DNA of 64,000 nt from Saccharothrix tamanrassetensis (GCF_014203665.1 NZ_JACHJN010000002.1:824713-888712), one strand, 5' to 3'; positions 50,803-59,378 are shown, counted from the stretch's first letter. Notes: generated from the letters alone by a model not told the origin. Numbers and translations are program-made.

Positions 50803-51842
50803 TTGGCAAGCGAAATCGTGCGGTGGGTCCGGGCGGACTCGAAGGCGGCTGCCACGACCTCCAGGCCGGCGATCGCGTCGGCTACCGGGACGGGGCTCCG
50901 ACCTGCCGCGATGGCTGCGTAGAAGTCCTGGTAAGCGCCGCGTTCGGTCTCGACCGGGGTTCGGGGGGAGGTGCCGGAGAGGGTTCCCCAGGACTCCTCG
51001 GCGTCCGCGCCCCAGTCGGTCCCGCCGGGGATCGCGCCGGCCTTCAGGAGCTCCTCCTGCGGGTCCATGCCGTGCTTCACGTACGCCGCCTTGTCGCCCA
51101 GGACGCGGAACCTCGGCCCGAGGTCGGCGGCCAGCGCGGACGCCCAGAGGTGTGACACGGTGCCGTTGGCGTGGGTGAGCGCGAGGAACGCGTCGTCGTG
51201 CGCCTTCGCGTCCGGGCGGAGGGTGCGGACCTCGGCGTAGACGGTGGTCGGCCGGCCGAACAGGGCCACTGCCTGGTCGATCAGGTGGGTGCCCAGGTCG
51301 AAGACGATGCTGCCCTGGTCGGCGGGGTCGCCGGATTCCTTCCACGAGTCCTTCGGTTCCGGTCGCCAGCGCTCGAAGCGGGACTCGAAGCGGTGGACGT
51401 CGCCGAGGGTGCCCGCGTCGACGAGCGCGCGGACGGTGCGGAAGTCGCCGTCCCAGCGGCGGTTGTGGAACGGGATCACCCGGACGCCCCGTTCGGCGGC
51501 CAGGGCGGCGAGGGCGCGCGCGGTGGCGGCGGAATCGGCGAAAGGCTTGTCCACGACGGTGTTCAGGCCGTGCTCCAGAGCCGAACGTGCGTGCGAAGCG
51601 TGGTGCCGGTTGGGTGTCGTCACCACGGCGAGGTCGAACTCGTCGGCGCGCCGCAGGACGTCGTCGAGGGATGGGACGACCTCGGTGCCGGGGTACTTCG
51701 AGGCCACCTCCGCCTGGCGCTCCTCGTTGGCGGTGACCACGGCGGACAGGGTCAAGCCGGGGGTGGTGGCGATGAACGGCGCGTGGAACGCGGACCCGCC
51801 GAGTCCGTAGCCGATGAGTGCGGTGCGCATAGTGGCGACCAT
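50799..51842 (-). CDS. Gfo/Idh/MocA family oxidoreductase
   Basis: The 347-residue NAD(P)-dependent enzyme has the Rossmann start RTALIGYGLGGSAFHAPFI, the EKP-type motif as NTVVDKPFADS (catalytic Lys), VIPFHNRRWDGDFRTVR and IVFDLGTHLIDQAVALFG with the conserved His. These are the features of the sugar/inositol dehydrogenase superfamily; the substrate is unknown. ATG 51842 has GTGGGAAG upstream; ATG 51830 is an alternative. Its stop overlaps the operator-like site of the monooxygenase gene downstream. It is divergent from the metYX leader. Confidence 0.92.
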   Translation of the reverse strand: MVATMRTALIGYGLGGSAFHAPFIATTPGLTLSAVVTANEERQAEVASKYPGTEVVPSLDDVLRRADEFDLAVVTTPNRHHASHARSALEHGLNTVVDKPFADSAATARALAALAAERGVRVIPFHNRRWDGDFRTVRALVDAGTLGDVHRFESRFERWRPEPKDSWKESGDPADQGSIVFDLGTHLIDQAVALFGRPTTVYAEVRTLRPDAKAHDDAFLALTHANGTVSHLWASALAADLGPRFRVLGDKAAYVKHGMDPQEELLKAGAIPGGTDWGADAEESWGTLSGTSPRTPVETERGAYQDFYAAIAAGRSPVPVADAIAGLEVVAAAFESARTHRTISLAN

Positions 51843-51889
51843 AAACTTCCCACGACGTGGACGCCCTGTCGCGACCGGTCACCCAGCGC

Positions 51890-51895
51890 TACCTT
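51890..51895 (+). promoter_or_regulatory. -10 element for the metYX leader
   Basis: TACCTT lies 7 bases before the leader-peptide ATG at 51903, so the message would begin at or near the start codon. No convincing -35 is seen. Confidence 0.45.
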
Positions 51896-51902
51896 CAGCG
51901 TC

Positions 51903-51974
51903 ATGAGTCTCCTGGTGGCGCGGCGGCACGTGGACTACGTGCGCGTCACCAGCATGGCCTGTCGTCTCGGCTGA
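51903..51974 (+). CDS. Cysteine-type leader peptide upstream of metY, 23 aa
   Basis: The 24-codon frame encodes MSLLVARRHVDYVRVTSMAC followed by RLG. ARRHVD-x-x-RV-x-S-x-x-CR is the hallmark of the short actinobacterial leader peptides found ahead of sulfur and cysteine genes, with a conserved Cys codon near the end. Ribosome stalling at that Cys codon when Cys-tRNA is scarce is the accepted model of cis-regulation. It lies 71 bases before metY on the same strand and appears leaderless. The peptide itself probably has no further role. Confidence 0.85.
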   Translation: MSLLVARRHVDYVRVTSMACRLG

Positions 51975-52045
51975 CCCACCCCTCTGCGCGTCGTCCCCCT
52001 TCGTCGTGCCCGAAAACCCTTGCCGCCCTTGACAGGAGCACCAGC

Positions 52046-53335
52046 ATGTCCTGGTCTTTCGAAACCAAGCAGGTTCACTCCGGAGCGTCCCCCGACCCGG
52101 CCACCGGAGCGCGCGCCACCCCGATCTACCAGACCACCTCGTACGTCTTCCGGGACACGGCGCACGGTGCGGCGTTGTTCAGCCTCGCGGAGCCGGGCAA
52201 CATCTACACCCGCATCAACAACCCCACCCAGGACGTGCTCGAACAGCGGGTCGCCGCGCTCGAAGGCGGCGTGGCGGCGGTGGCCTTCGCGTCCGGCCAG
52301 GCCGCCGAGACCGCGACCATCCTGAACCTCGCCCGTGCGGGTGACCACCTGGTGTCCAGCGCGTCCCTCTACGGGGGCACCTACAACCTGTTCCACTACA
52401 CGCTGCCCAAGCTCGGCATCGAGGTGTCCTTCGTGGACGACCCGGACGACCTGGAGGAGTGGCGCGCGGCCGTGCGCCCCAACACCAAGCTGTTCTTCGC
52501 CGAGTCCCTCGCCAACCCGCGCAGCAACGTGCTCGACATCGAGGCGGTGGCCGAGGTCGCGCACCAGGCGGGCGTGCCGCTGGTGGTGGACAACACCGTG
52601 CCGACCCCGTACCTGCTCCGGCCGCTGGAGCACGGTGCGGACATCGTCGTGCACTCGGCCACCAAGTACCTCGGCGGCCACGGCACCGCGGTCGCGGGCG
52701 TGGTCGTCGACGGCGGCAAGTTCGACTTCGGGGACGCGGAGCGGTTCCCCGACTTCAACGAGCCGGATCCCAGCTACCACGGGTTGCAGTACTGGCCCGT
52801 GCTGGGGCACGGGGCGTTCGCCGCGAAGCTGCGGGTGCAGGGCCTGCGGGACACCGGCGCGGCGATCGCCCCGTTGACCAGCTTCCTGATCCTGCAGGGG
52901 ATCGAGACGCTGTCGTTGCGCATCGACCGGCACGTGGCCAACGCGCGGGCGCTGGCCGAGTGGCTGGAGGCGCGCGACGAGGTGGAGAAGGTGCACTACG
53001 CCGGCCTCCAGTCGTCGCGCTGGCACTCGCTGGCGCAGAAGTACCTGCCGCTGGGCGCGGGTGCGGTGGTGTCGTTCGAGCTGCGTGGCGGCGCTGAGGC
53101 GGGCAGGGCGTTCGTGGACGGCGTCGAGCTGTTCAGCCACCTGGTGAACATCGGGGACGTGCGCAGCCTGATCGCGCACCCGGCCAGCACCACGCACAGC
53201 CAGCTCACGCCGGACGAGCAGGCGATCGCGGGCGTCTCGCCGGGCCTGGTGCGGCTCTCGGTGGGCATCGAAGGGCTGGAGGACCTCAAGGCGGACCTGG
53301 AGGCGGGGTTCCGGGCCGCCAAGTCCGTGCAGTGA
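52046..53335 (+). CDS. metY: O-acetylhomoserine sulfhydrylase (aminocarboxypropyltransferase)
   Basis: The 429-residue PLP enzyme makes homocysteine from O-acetyl-L-homoserine and sulfide. It has [83 protein letters not shown] (Lys of [10 protein letters not shown] binds PLP) and the C-terminal [13 protein letters not shown] 52046 follows AGGAG; the open frame reaches back to 51857 only through the leader region. It overlaps metX by a GTGA. Control by the upstream Cys leader peptide fits its use of sulfide. Confidence 0.96.
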   Translation: MSWSFETKQVHSGASPDPATGARATPIYQTTSYVFRDTAHGAALFSLAEPGNIYTRINNPTQDVLEQRVAALEGGVAAVAFASGQAAETATILNLARAGDHLVSSASLYGGTYNLFHYTLPKLGIEVSFVDDPDDLEEWRAAVRPNTKLFFAESLANPRSNVLDIEAVAEVAHQAGVPLVVDNTVPTPYLLRPLEHGADIVVHSATKYLGGHGTAVAGVVVDGGKFDFGDAERFPDFNEPDPSYHGLQYWPVLGHGAFAAKLRVQGLRDTGAAIAPLTSFLILQGIETLSLRIDRHVANARALAEWLEARDEVEKVHYAGLQSSRWHSLAQKYLPLGAGAVVSFELRGGAEAGRAFVDGVELFSHLVNIGDVRSLIAHPASTTHSQLTPDEQAIAGVSPGLVRLSVGIEGLEDLKADLEAGFRAAKSVQ

Positions 53336-54489
53336 GCAACGGGTCCACGGTGAGCGTCGGGTCCACGAGTTCCGGGTCCACTGTCGGGGAGACCTCTCCC
53401 GCCGCCGGCGGGTGGCGGGAGGGGGGCCCGAACGGTCGTCGCGAGTGGGTCGACGGTGTGCTGGCGGGCTTGCCGCTGCCGGGACTGCCGGCGGTGGAGG
53501 CGCCGGGGACTTCGGGTGGCCCGCCGCCGGGGCTGCCGGTGCGGGTCGCCTACGAGACCTGGGGAACGTTGAACCCCGAGCGGTCCAACGCGGTGCTGGT
53601 GCTGCACGCGCTGACCGGTGACAGCCACGTGGTCGGGGGTGTCGAGCCCGGCCACCCGACGCCGGGGTGGTGGGACGGCCTGATCGGGCCCGGGCTGCCG
53701 TTGGACCCCGCGCGGTGGTTCGTCGTCGCGCCCAACGTGCTGGGCGGGTGCCAGGGGACCACCGGGCCCTGGTCGGTGGCGCCCGACGGACGGCCGTGGG
53801 GCGCGCGGTTCCCCCGGATCTCGGTGCGGGACCAGGTGGCGGCCGAGGTCCTGCTGGCCGATGCGCTGGGGATCGACGCGTGGGCGGCCGTGGTCGGCGG
53901 CTCGATGGGCGGGATGCGCGCACTGGAATGGGCGGTTTCGCTTCCCGACCGGGTGAAGTCGCTGCTGGTGCTCGCCGCGCCGGCGGCGAGCACGGCCGAG
54001 CAGATCGCACTGGCTTCGGCACAGCTGCACGCGATCCGACTGGACCCGGTCGCGGGGATGGGCGTCGCTCGGCGGATCGCGCACCTGAGCTACCGGAGCG
54101 AACCGGAGTTGACGGCCCGGTTCGGCCGGGAGCGGCAGGCGGACGGCCGGTTCGCGGTCGAGTCTTATCTGGATCACCACGCGGAGAAGCTGATCCGACG
54201 GTTCGACCCGGAGAGCTACGTGGTGCTCACCGAGGCCATGAACGGCCACGACGTCGGGCTCGGACGCGGCGGGGTGCGGGCCGCGCTGGCCCGGGTGACC
54301 GCTCGGACCATCGTGGCCGGCATCGACTCGGACCGCCTCTACCCGTTGCCCCAACAGGCGGAGATCGCGGACGGGGTCGGCGTGGACCTGCGGGTGGTGA
54401 AGTCGGACTTCGGTCACGACGGGTTCTTGATCGAGGTGGAACAGGTAGGAGCACTGGTCGCGGAACTACTGGCAGACCTGCCCGCTTGA
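53332..54489 (+). CDS. metX: Homoserine O-acetyltransferase
   Basis: The 385-residue alpha/beta-hydrolase-fold enzyme acetylates homoserine with acetyl-CoA, supplying metY. It shows YETWGTLNPERSNAVLVLHALTGDSH, NVLGGCQGTTGPWS, the nucleophile Ser in VVGGSMGGMRALEW, the Asp in GIDSDRLYP and the His in DFGHDGFLIE. The first ~45 residues are Ser/Gly-rich and variable; a later start is possible, but GTG 53332 overlaps the metY stop in the usual coupled way. The two genes form a direct sulfhydrylation unit. Confidence 0.95.
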   Translation: MSNGSTVSVGSTSSGSTVGETSPAAGGWREGGPNGRREWVDGVLAGLPLPGLPAVEAPGTSGGPPPGLPVRVAYETWGTLNPERSNAVLVLHALTGDSHVVGGVEPGHPTPGWWDGLIGPGLPLDPARWFVVAPNVLGGCQGTTGPWSVAPDGRPWGARFPRISVRDQVAAEVLLADALGIDAWAAVVGGSMGGMRALEWAVSLPDRVKSLLVLAAPAASTAEQIALASAQLHAIRLDPVAGMGVARRIAHLSYRSEPELTARFGRERQADGRFAVESYLDHHAEKLIRRFDPESYVVLTEAMNGHDVGLGRGGVRAALARVTARTIVAGIDSDRLYPLPQQAEIADGVGVDLRVVKSDFGHDGFLIEVEQVGALVAELLADLPA

Positions 54490-54544
54490 CACCCGGACCC
54501 ACGCCAACCTTCAAGCCGTGCGCTCCGCACACACGCGTCTCTTC

Positions 54545-54667
54545 GTGTTCTCCCCGTATGGCCTGCCCGGAGGGCTACCGCGCTTGGTCGGGGAGTGCAA
54601 GCACGCTTTTCGCTTGCGCTCCCCGACCAAGGGTGGTCGTCTTTGACAGGCCATGCGGGGAGAACAC
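54545..54667. repeat. Nested inverted-repeat element, copy B (reverse orientation)
   Basis: 123 bp. Outer arms 54545-54565 and 54647-54667 match at 20 of 21; inner arms 54583-54602 and 54612-54631 match at 19 of 20, with the exception a G-T pair. The loop is 9 bases. The two unpaired stretches are the reverse complements of those in copy A (for example TCAAAGACGACCACC against TCGAAGACGATCACC), so it lies in the opposite direction. It follows metX. Confidence 0.85.
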
Positions 54668-54862
54668 GAGGCCCTTCCGTTTTTCCTCCCCGGAGGTCTG
54701 CCAAGCGGCGAGCGTTTCTCTTGGTTCTAGTCTGAGGGCTAAAAGCGATCCAGATCAAGTCGCTGATCGCTGCCGCTGAAAAGAAAAAAGCGTCCTCGCC
54801 GGACGGGCAGGCCGCCAAGGATCCCATAAAACCAAAGCATAAAAGATGCGAGCAGGCTGTGC
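54668..54862. other. AT-richer island between two inverted-repeat elements
   Basis: 195 bases with runs unusual for this genome (TTTTTC, AAAAGAAAAAAG, CATAAAACCAAAGCATAAAAGATG). No frame has a ribosome site or recognisable product. It is flanked by oppositely oriented copies B and C, an arrangement that looks like the ends of an inserted or decayed segment. Confidence 0.5.
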
Positions 54863-54981
54863 GTCATCCCCGCATGTCCTGGTCAAAGACAACCGCACTT
54901 GTCTTGGGAATGCAAGCGAAAAGCGTGCTTGCATTCCCAAGACAAGTGCGGTTCGCTGCGCGCAGGCCATACGGGGATGAC
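54863..54981. repeat. Nested inverted-repeat element, copy C
   Basis: 119 bp. Outer arms 54863-54881 and 54963-54981 match at 17 of 19. The inner arms form a perfect 27-bp dyad (54891-54917 with 54927-54953) around a 9-base loop, longer than in copies A and B. Orientation is as in copy A. Outer and inner arms differ in sequence from the other copies, but both sides of the inner stem have changed together, so pairing is preserved. Confidence 0.85.
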
Positions 54982-55012
54982 ACACAGCTAGGCAGGGATG
55001 TGCGCTGCGCGC

Positions 55013-55063
55013 GGCTGGGCGGCTGGGCGGCTGGGCGCGGCTGGGCGCGGCTGGGCGCGGCTG
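55013..55063. repeat. Short GGCTGGGCGC tandem repeat
   Basis: GGCTGGGCGGCTGGGCGC is followed by three further GGCTGGGCGC-type units. It is a low-complexity tract between element C and the chitinase terminator, with no coding content. Confidence 0.6.
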
Positions 55064-55150
55064 GCGGGTGTTGGCGGGTGTTGGCGGGGGCGGGGGCGGG
55101 TGTCGGTTGAGCGCGGGGGGTGCGTGGGACGGGGGGCATGGCAATGGGGA

Positions 55151-55185
55151 GGCCCCGCAGGCGTGGAGCTGGTGCCTGCGGGGCC
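55151..55185 (-). terminator. Terminator of the chitinase gene
   Basis: GGCCCCGCAGGC (55151-55162) pairs perfectly over 12 bp with 55174-55185. It is 23 bases past the chitinase stop codon. Confidence 0.75.
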
Positions 55186-55208
55186 GTTGTGGTGGTGGTG
55201 AGTGGCTG

Positions 55209-56777
55209 TCAGAAGCCTGCGGTGATCCGGGTGAACTCCCAGTCGGGCTGCGGGACACCGGAGCAGTTGGACGACACCTGGCCGTCGCAGCCGCCACGGT
55301 CGCGGTTGACCGCCCAGAACGAGAACCTGCCCAGGCCGTTGGACTTGGCCCAGTCGCGCAGTTGGGTCCAGGTGGCCGTGGTGGTCGTCTCGCGCTGGTC
55401 GGACAGGCCGTTCATGCCGGAGATGCCCGAGTGGTTGAACGCCACCGCGTCGGACCAGCCGAAGACCGCCTTCAGCTTGTCCTTCAGCGCCGTGGTGGAG
55501 TTGATGGTGTCCGTCTTGATGTCGGTGCTGCCGAAGTCGAACGGCATCAAGGTGAACACGTCGATGTTGGCCCCGATCGCCTGCGAGCGCTCGATCAGGC
55601 GGTTGCCCCAGGAGTTCGGGCCGGTCTTCGTGGTCGGGATGGTGACGATGGTCTGGATGCCCGGGTTGTTCTGCTTCACGATCTTCAGGGCTTCCAGGAT
55701 CCGGTCCTGCACCGCCGCGTTCTCGAACTCGTCGGTGTTCTCGATGTCGATGTCGATCGCCTTGAGGCGGTACGCGTCGATCACCTTCTGGTACGCGCCG
55801 GCGAGCAGTTGCGGGGTCGAGCAGTTCGGGCCGAGCTTGTTGCCGCTCCACCCGCCGAACGACGGGACGATGTCGCCGCCCGCCGCGCGGATCTGGTTGA
55901 TGGCGTTGGCGTCGATGCCGCCGGTCAGCGGGCGGTTGCCGTCCCACGCCGGGTTGCAGCCGCCCTGGGCCAGCACGAACGCCATGGTGAACCACTTGAT
56001 GCCGGTCGCGTTCATCACGGTCTGCGGCGCGGGCGGGTTGCCCCAGCCGAGGAACAGGTACGGCGCGCCGCGGCCCGCGATCGGGTCGGGGCCGCCGGGG
56101 CCGGTGGTCGCGCTGACCTCGTTGGACGGGGTGGACGTGTTGCCCGCCGCGTCCTTGGCCCGCACGGTGAACTGGTAGGCGGTGGACGGGGAGAGCCCGG
56201 ACACGGTTGCGGTCGTGCCCGTGACGGTGGCCGCGACGGAAGCGCCGCGGTAGACGTCGTACCCGGTGACGCCCACGTTGTCGGTGGACGCGTCCCAGGC
56301 CAGCGCCACCGAGTTGGCGGTGGTGCCGGTGGCGCGGAGGTTGCCCGGCGCGCTGGGCGCCGTCTTGTCGCCGCCGCCGCCTCCGCCGGCGCAGGGGGCG
56401 CCGTTGACGGTGCAGTTGACGGGCAGGCCGCCGCCGGTGCCGACGAAGCCGAAGCTGCGCGTGGCGCCGTTCGCGATGCTGCCGTTGTACTCCCGGTTGG
56501 TCGCCACGTAGTGGTTGCCCGTACGGGTGATCAACGCATCCCAGTACGACCCCATCGCGGTGCCCGCGGGCAGGTCGAACTCGACCTTCCACGTGCTGAC
56601 CGCACCGGGGCCGCCGTTGCTGATGGTGAACTTGCCCTCGAAGCCGCTGCCCCAGTCCTGGGGCTTGGCGAAGGTGGCGGTGACGCCGGGGGCGGCCGAT
56701 GCGGCCGGTACCGACAACGCCAGAGATCCGATGGCCAGCGCGCTTGCCGCCAGCAGCGCGCCCAATCGTGGTTTCAT
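55209..56777 (-). CDS. Secreted GH18 chitinase with CBM2 and fibronectin III modules
   Basis: The 522-residue enzyme has a signal peptide (to about ASAAPG, residue 30). A CBM2-type carbohydrate-binding module follows (about 31-130; WGSGFEGKFTISNGGPG, STWKVEFDLPAG), then a Gly-rich linker, an FnIII domain (about 142-232; APGNLRATGTTANSVALAWDAS) and a GH18 catalytic domain. The active-site strand AIDIDIENTDEF contains the DxDxE acid/base motif in the ChiC-like form. It cleaves chitin outside the cell to oligomers. ATG 56777 follows CGAGGAG. A DasR-type operator lies 48 bases upstream. Confidence 0.94.
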   Translation of the reverse strand: MKPRLGALLAASALAIGSLALSVPAASAAPGVTATFAKPQDWGSGFEGKFTISNGGPGAVSTWKVEFDLPAGTAMGSYWDALITRTGNHYVATNREYNGSIANGATRSFGFVGTGGGLPVNCTVNGAPCAGGGGGGDKTAPSAPGNLRATGTTANSVALAWDASTDNVGVTGYDVYRGASVAATVTGTTATVSGLSPSTAYQFTVRAKDAAGNTSTPSNEVSATTGPGGPDPIAGRGAPYLFLGWGNPPAPQTVMNATGIKWFTMAFVLAQGGCNPAWDGNRPLTGGIDANAINQIRAAGGDIVPSFGGWSGNKLGPNCSTPQLLAGAYQKVIDAYRLKAIDIDIENTDEFENAAVQDRILEALKIVKQNNPGIQTIVTIPTTKTGPNSWGNRLIERSQAIGANIDVFTLMPFDFGSTDIKTDTINSTTALKDKLKAVFGWSDAVAFNHSGISGMNGLSDQRETTTTATWTQLRDWAKSNGLGRFSFWAVNRDRGGCDGQVSSNCSGVPQPDWEFTRITAGF

Positions 56778-56824
56778 GCGGGACTCCTCGGCGGATTGGC
56801 AGGGTAATCGCGCCCACCGGGGAG

Positions 56825-56840
56825 ACTGGTCTAGACCACA
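56825..56840 (-). promoter_or_regulatory. DasR-responsive element (dre) at the chitinase promoter
   Basis: ACTGGTCTAGACCACA is a near-perfect copy of the dre consensus (ACTGGTCTAGACCACT type) bound by the GntR regulator DasR, which is released by glucosamine-6-phosphate. On the minus strand TTGACA (56851-56846) lies just upstream, so bound DasR would sit between the -35 and the start of transcription. Confidence 0.85.
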
Positions 56841-56878
56841 GCGGTTGTCAATGGCCCTCCGCCGCGGTCGATGGTGTT

Positions 56879-57379
56879 CTACTCGTCCAGGGCGGCCTCG
56901 ATCCAGGGTGCCACCGCCAGGTCGCGCACCTCGCACTCCAGGGCCAGCTTCACCGTCCAGCGCAGCGCCTGGAGCACCACCGTGGCCAGCTCCTGCGGCT
57001 GCCCGTTGGCCAGCGCGATCTCGATCTGCTCGGCGGCCGCCTCCTGGTCGCCGTGGACCTCGGCCAGCAGGGTGCGGATCGCGGTGCGGACCGGTGGGTC
57101 CGCGTCGTCGATCGGGACCTCCTGTCCGTCCTCGTCGAACACCTGCATCTTGACCGGGGTCGCGCCACCGGACCCGAGCGCGGAGACCATGTCGCTGCAC
57201 TCGGAGAACAGCAGCAGCACCAGCTCCCGGATCTCCTCGTTGCCCTCGGGCGACCCGCTGAGGTAGCCGGTGACCAGGTCGACCGCGACAGCGTCCTCCC
57301 CGACCTTGGCGGCGGCCAAGGCCTCACCGGCGACGGCGGTGAGCCGTGCCCAGCGATCCGGATCCTGCTGCGGGTGCAT
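56879..57379 (-). CDS. Hypothetical acidic helical protein, 166 aa
   Basis: The protein is acidic and largely helical (AGEALAAAKVGEDAVAVDLVTGYL, EIRELVLLLFSECSDMVSAL, PVRTAIRTLLAEVHGDQEAAAEQIEIAL), with no signal or membrane segment. ATG 57379 is its start, and it is divergent from the histidine kinase gene across 167 bases. The length and sequence do not match a family I can name. Codon use is typical for the region, so the gene is probably real. Confidence 0.6.
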   Translation of the reverse strand: MHPQQDPDRWARLTAVAGEALAAAKVGEDAVAVDLVTGYLSGSPEGNEEIRELVLLLFSECSDMVSALGSGGATPVKMQVFDEDGQEVPIDDADPPVRTAIRTLLAEVHGDQEAAAEQIEIALANGQPQELATVVLQALRWTVKLALECEVRDLAVAPWIEAALDE

Positions 57380-57546
57380 TCAGCCATCTTCCATCACGGA
57401 GTAGGGGCGCACAGCTCTGTCGTATTGCCTACCCGGTGGCGTTCGGGTGCCGCAACGGCTTGCCGTACCGATCACCGGGGTGCTACCCCGGTATGACACA
57501 CCGTGGTGGCATGTGCCGCACGGTTCGGGCACCTAGCATCACGTCC

Positions 57547-58671
57547 GTGATCCGCACTTTCCTCCAGGTCGTGATGTTGTCCGACCTCACGCGGGTCTTC
57601 GGCGGGTTCCGATTCCGCCGGTACGCGCAGGCCGCCCTGCTGCTCTACGGGCTGATCATCGCCATCGGCGTTTCGGCGGGCTACGTGCAGGAGGAAGACC
57701 CGGACGGCTGGTGGCCGCTGCTGTTCGGCATCGTCCTCGGCAGCTTCGGGCTGATGCTGTTCTCCACGCTCAGCGCGTGGCGGCTGGCCACCGCGGGTCT
57801 GATCGCGATGCGGGTTCTTTTCACGTCCGAGGAGGGTGTGCTCGGGGAGTGGCAGTGGTGCTGGTATCTCCCGGTGCTGGTCGCCGTGGGCCTGCTGCAC
57901 AGCGGTCGGGTCGTGGTCATGGTCGCGTTGATCACCACGGGAGTCGTGTACCTCGTGGGCGCGATGGGAAACCTCGACTACTTCCCGACCACCGCCGGCA
58001 TCCTCATGCTGTTCCTCCTGCTGGGGTACGCCTTCGGCTCGCGCGGCCGGGCCGAGCAGCGGTTCCACGCCGAACGGGACGCCAAGACCGCCCTGGTCGA
58101 ACGGGCCCGCATCGCGCGGGAGATGCACGACGTGGTCGCGCACCACATGTCCCTGGTGGCGGTGCGCTGCGAGACCGCGCCCTACCGGATCGCCGGCCTG
58201 CCCGAGGAGGGTCGGCGGGAATTCGCCGAGCTGGGTGACGCGGCGCGGGCGGCGATCACCGACATGCAGGGCCTGCTGGGCGTGCTGCGGGCGACCGACC
58301 AGCGCGCGGACCGCGCGCCCCAACCGGGGCTGGCCGACATCCGGGCGCTCGCCCCCCAGGCGTCCGTGGCCGACGTGGAGGTGCCGTCGGCGGTGGGGCT
58401 GACGGCGTACCGGGTCGTCCAGGAGGCGCTGACGAACGCCGGGCGGCACGCGCCGGGGTCGTCGGTGTCCGTGGTGGTGTCGCTGGTCGACGACGCGCTG
58501 GAGGTGTTCGTGCGCAACAGCGCGGGCGGGCCGTCGTCCGGAGGGGGCGGTGGGCACGGGCTGGTCGGCATGGGGGAACGTGTCGCGGTGCACGGCGGGT
58601 CGCTGGACGCCTCGTCCACTGAGGACGGGGGGTTCGCGGTGCGGGCGCGGATTCCGTTGGGGGAGCGTTGA
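57547..58671 (+). CDS. Two-component sensor histidine kinase (NarL-partner type)
   Basis: The 374-residue membrane kinase has about five transmembrane helices (residues 25-160). The HisKA_3 dimerisation box ARIAREMHDVVAHHMSLVAV follows, with the phospho-acceptor His in MHDVVAHH, and a short HATPase_c domain: GLTAYRVVQEALTNAGRHAPG (N-box) and GGHGLVGMGERVAVHGGSLDA (G-box). There is no large extracellular sensor, so it probably senses the membrane. GTG 57547 is 7 bases after TAGCAT (57534-57539), suggesting a leaderless message. The stop overlaps the TTG start of the response regulator. Confidence 0.93.
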   Translation: MIRTFLQVVMLSDLTRVFGGFRFRRYAQAALLLYGLIIAIGVSAGYVQEEDPDGWWPLLFGIVLGSFGLMLFSTLSAWRLATAGLIAMRVLFTSEEGVLGEWQWCWYLPVLVAVGLLHSGRVVVMVALITTGVVYLVGAMGNLDYFPTTAGILMLFLLLGYAFGSRGRAEQRFHAERDAKTALVERARIAREMHDVVAHHMSLVAVRCETAPYRIAGLPEEGRREFAELGDAARAAITDMQGLLGVLRATDQRADRAPQPGLADIRALAPQASVADVEVPSAVGLTAYRVVQEALTNAGRHAPGSSVSVVVSLVDDALEVFVRNSAGGPSSGGGGGHGLVGMGERVAVHGGSLDASSTEDGGFAVRARIPLGER

Positions 58672-59315
58672 TCGAGGTCTTGGTGGCGGACGACCAGGAG
58701 ATGGTGCGGGAGGGGTTCTCGGCGCTGCTGGACGCCCAGCCGGACATCTCGGTGGTGGGCTCGGCGGGCGACGGGGCGGCGGCGGTGGCCCTGGTGCGCA
58801 GCCTGCGGCCGGACGTGGTGCTGATGGACATCCGGATGCCGGAGATGGACGGGCTCGCCGCGACCCGGCTGCTGGCCGACGACCCGGTGAAAGTGCTGGT
58901 GCTGACCACGTTCGACCTGGACGACTACGTGTACGAGGCGCTGCGCGCCGGGGCCAGCGGGTTCCTGCTCAAGCACGCGCCCGCGCGCGAGTTGCTGGAC
59001 GCGGTGCGGGTCGTGGCACGGGGTGACGCACTGCTCGCGCCGTCGGTGACCAAGCGCCTGATCGAGGACTTCGTGAAGGTGCAGCCGGCACGCGCGGTGA
59101 AACCGGCCCGGTTGGGCGCGTTGACCGATCGGGAGACCGAGGTGTTGCGGCTGATCGCCACCGGCCTGTCGAACACCGAGATCGCCGCGCACCTGGTGCT
59201 GGCCGAGCAGACGGTCAAGACGCACGTGAGCCGGGTGCTGATGAAGCTGGAGGTGCGGGACCGGGCGCAGGCGGTCATCGCGGCCTACGAATCGGGCTTG
59301 GTGGTACCGGGGTAG
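58668..59315 (+). CDS. NarL/FixJ-type response regulator
   Basis: The 215-residue regulator has a receiver domain (VLVADDQEMVREGF acidic pocket; VVLMDIRMPEMDG with the phosphorylated Asp; VLVLTTFDLDDY with the Thr; GFLLKHAP with the Lys) and a LuxR-type helix-turn-helix (ALTDRETEVLRLIATGLSNTEIAAHLVLAEQTVKTHVSRVLMKL). TTG 58668 overlaps the kinase stop codon. It acts with the kinase as one system; the target genes are unknown, and the adjacent hydrolase gene has a separate promoter. Confidence 0.95.
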   Translation: MIEVLVADDQEMVREGFSALLDAQPDISVVGSAGDGAAAVALVRSLRPDVVLMDIRMPEMDGLAATRLLADDPVKVLVLTTFDLDDYVYEALRAGASGFLLKHAPARELLDAVRVVARGDALLAPSVTKRLIEDFVKVQPARAVKPARLGALTDRETEVLRLIATGLSNTEIAAHLVLAEQTVKTHVSRVLMKLEVRDRAQAVIAAYESGLVVPG

Positions 59316-59365
59316 GGGGTGATTCCCGAGACTCCGGTGTGATGATCCGAGGGGCGTCGTCTTCC

Positions 59366-59371
59366 TAGCTT
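59366..59371 (+). promoter_or_regulatory. -10 element of the hydrolase gene
   Basis: TAGCTT ends 7 bases before ATG 59379, the spacing seen for leaderless transcripts in this window (compare TAGCAT at 57534). Confidence 0.45.
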
Positions 59372-59378
59372 TCCGGGC

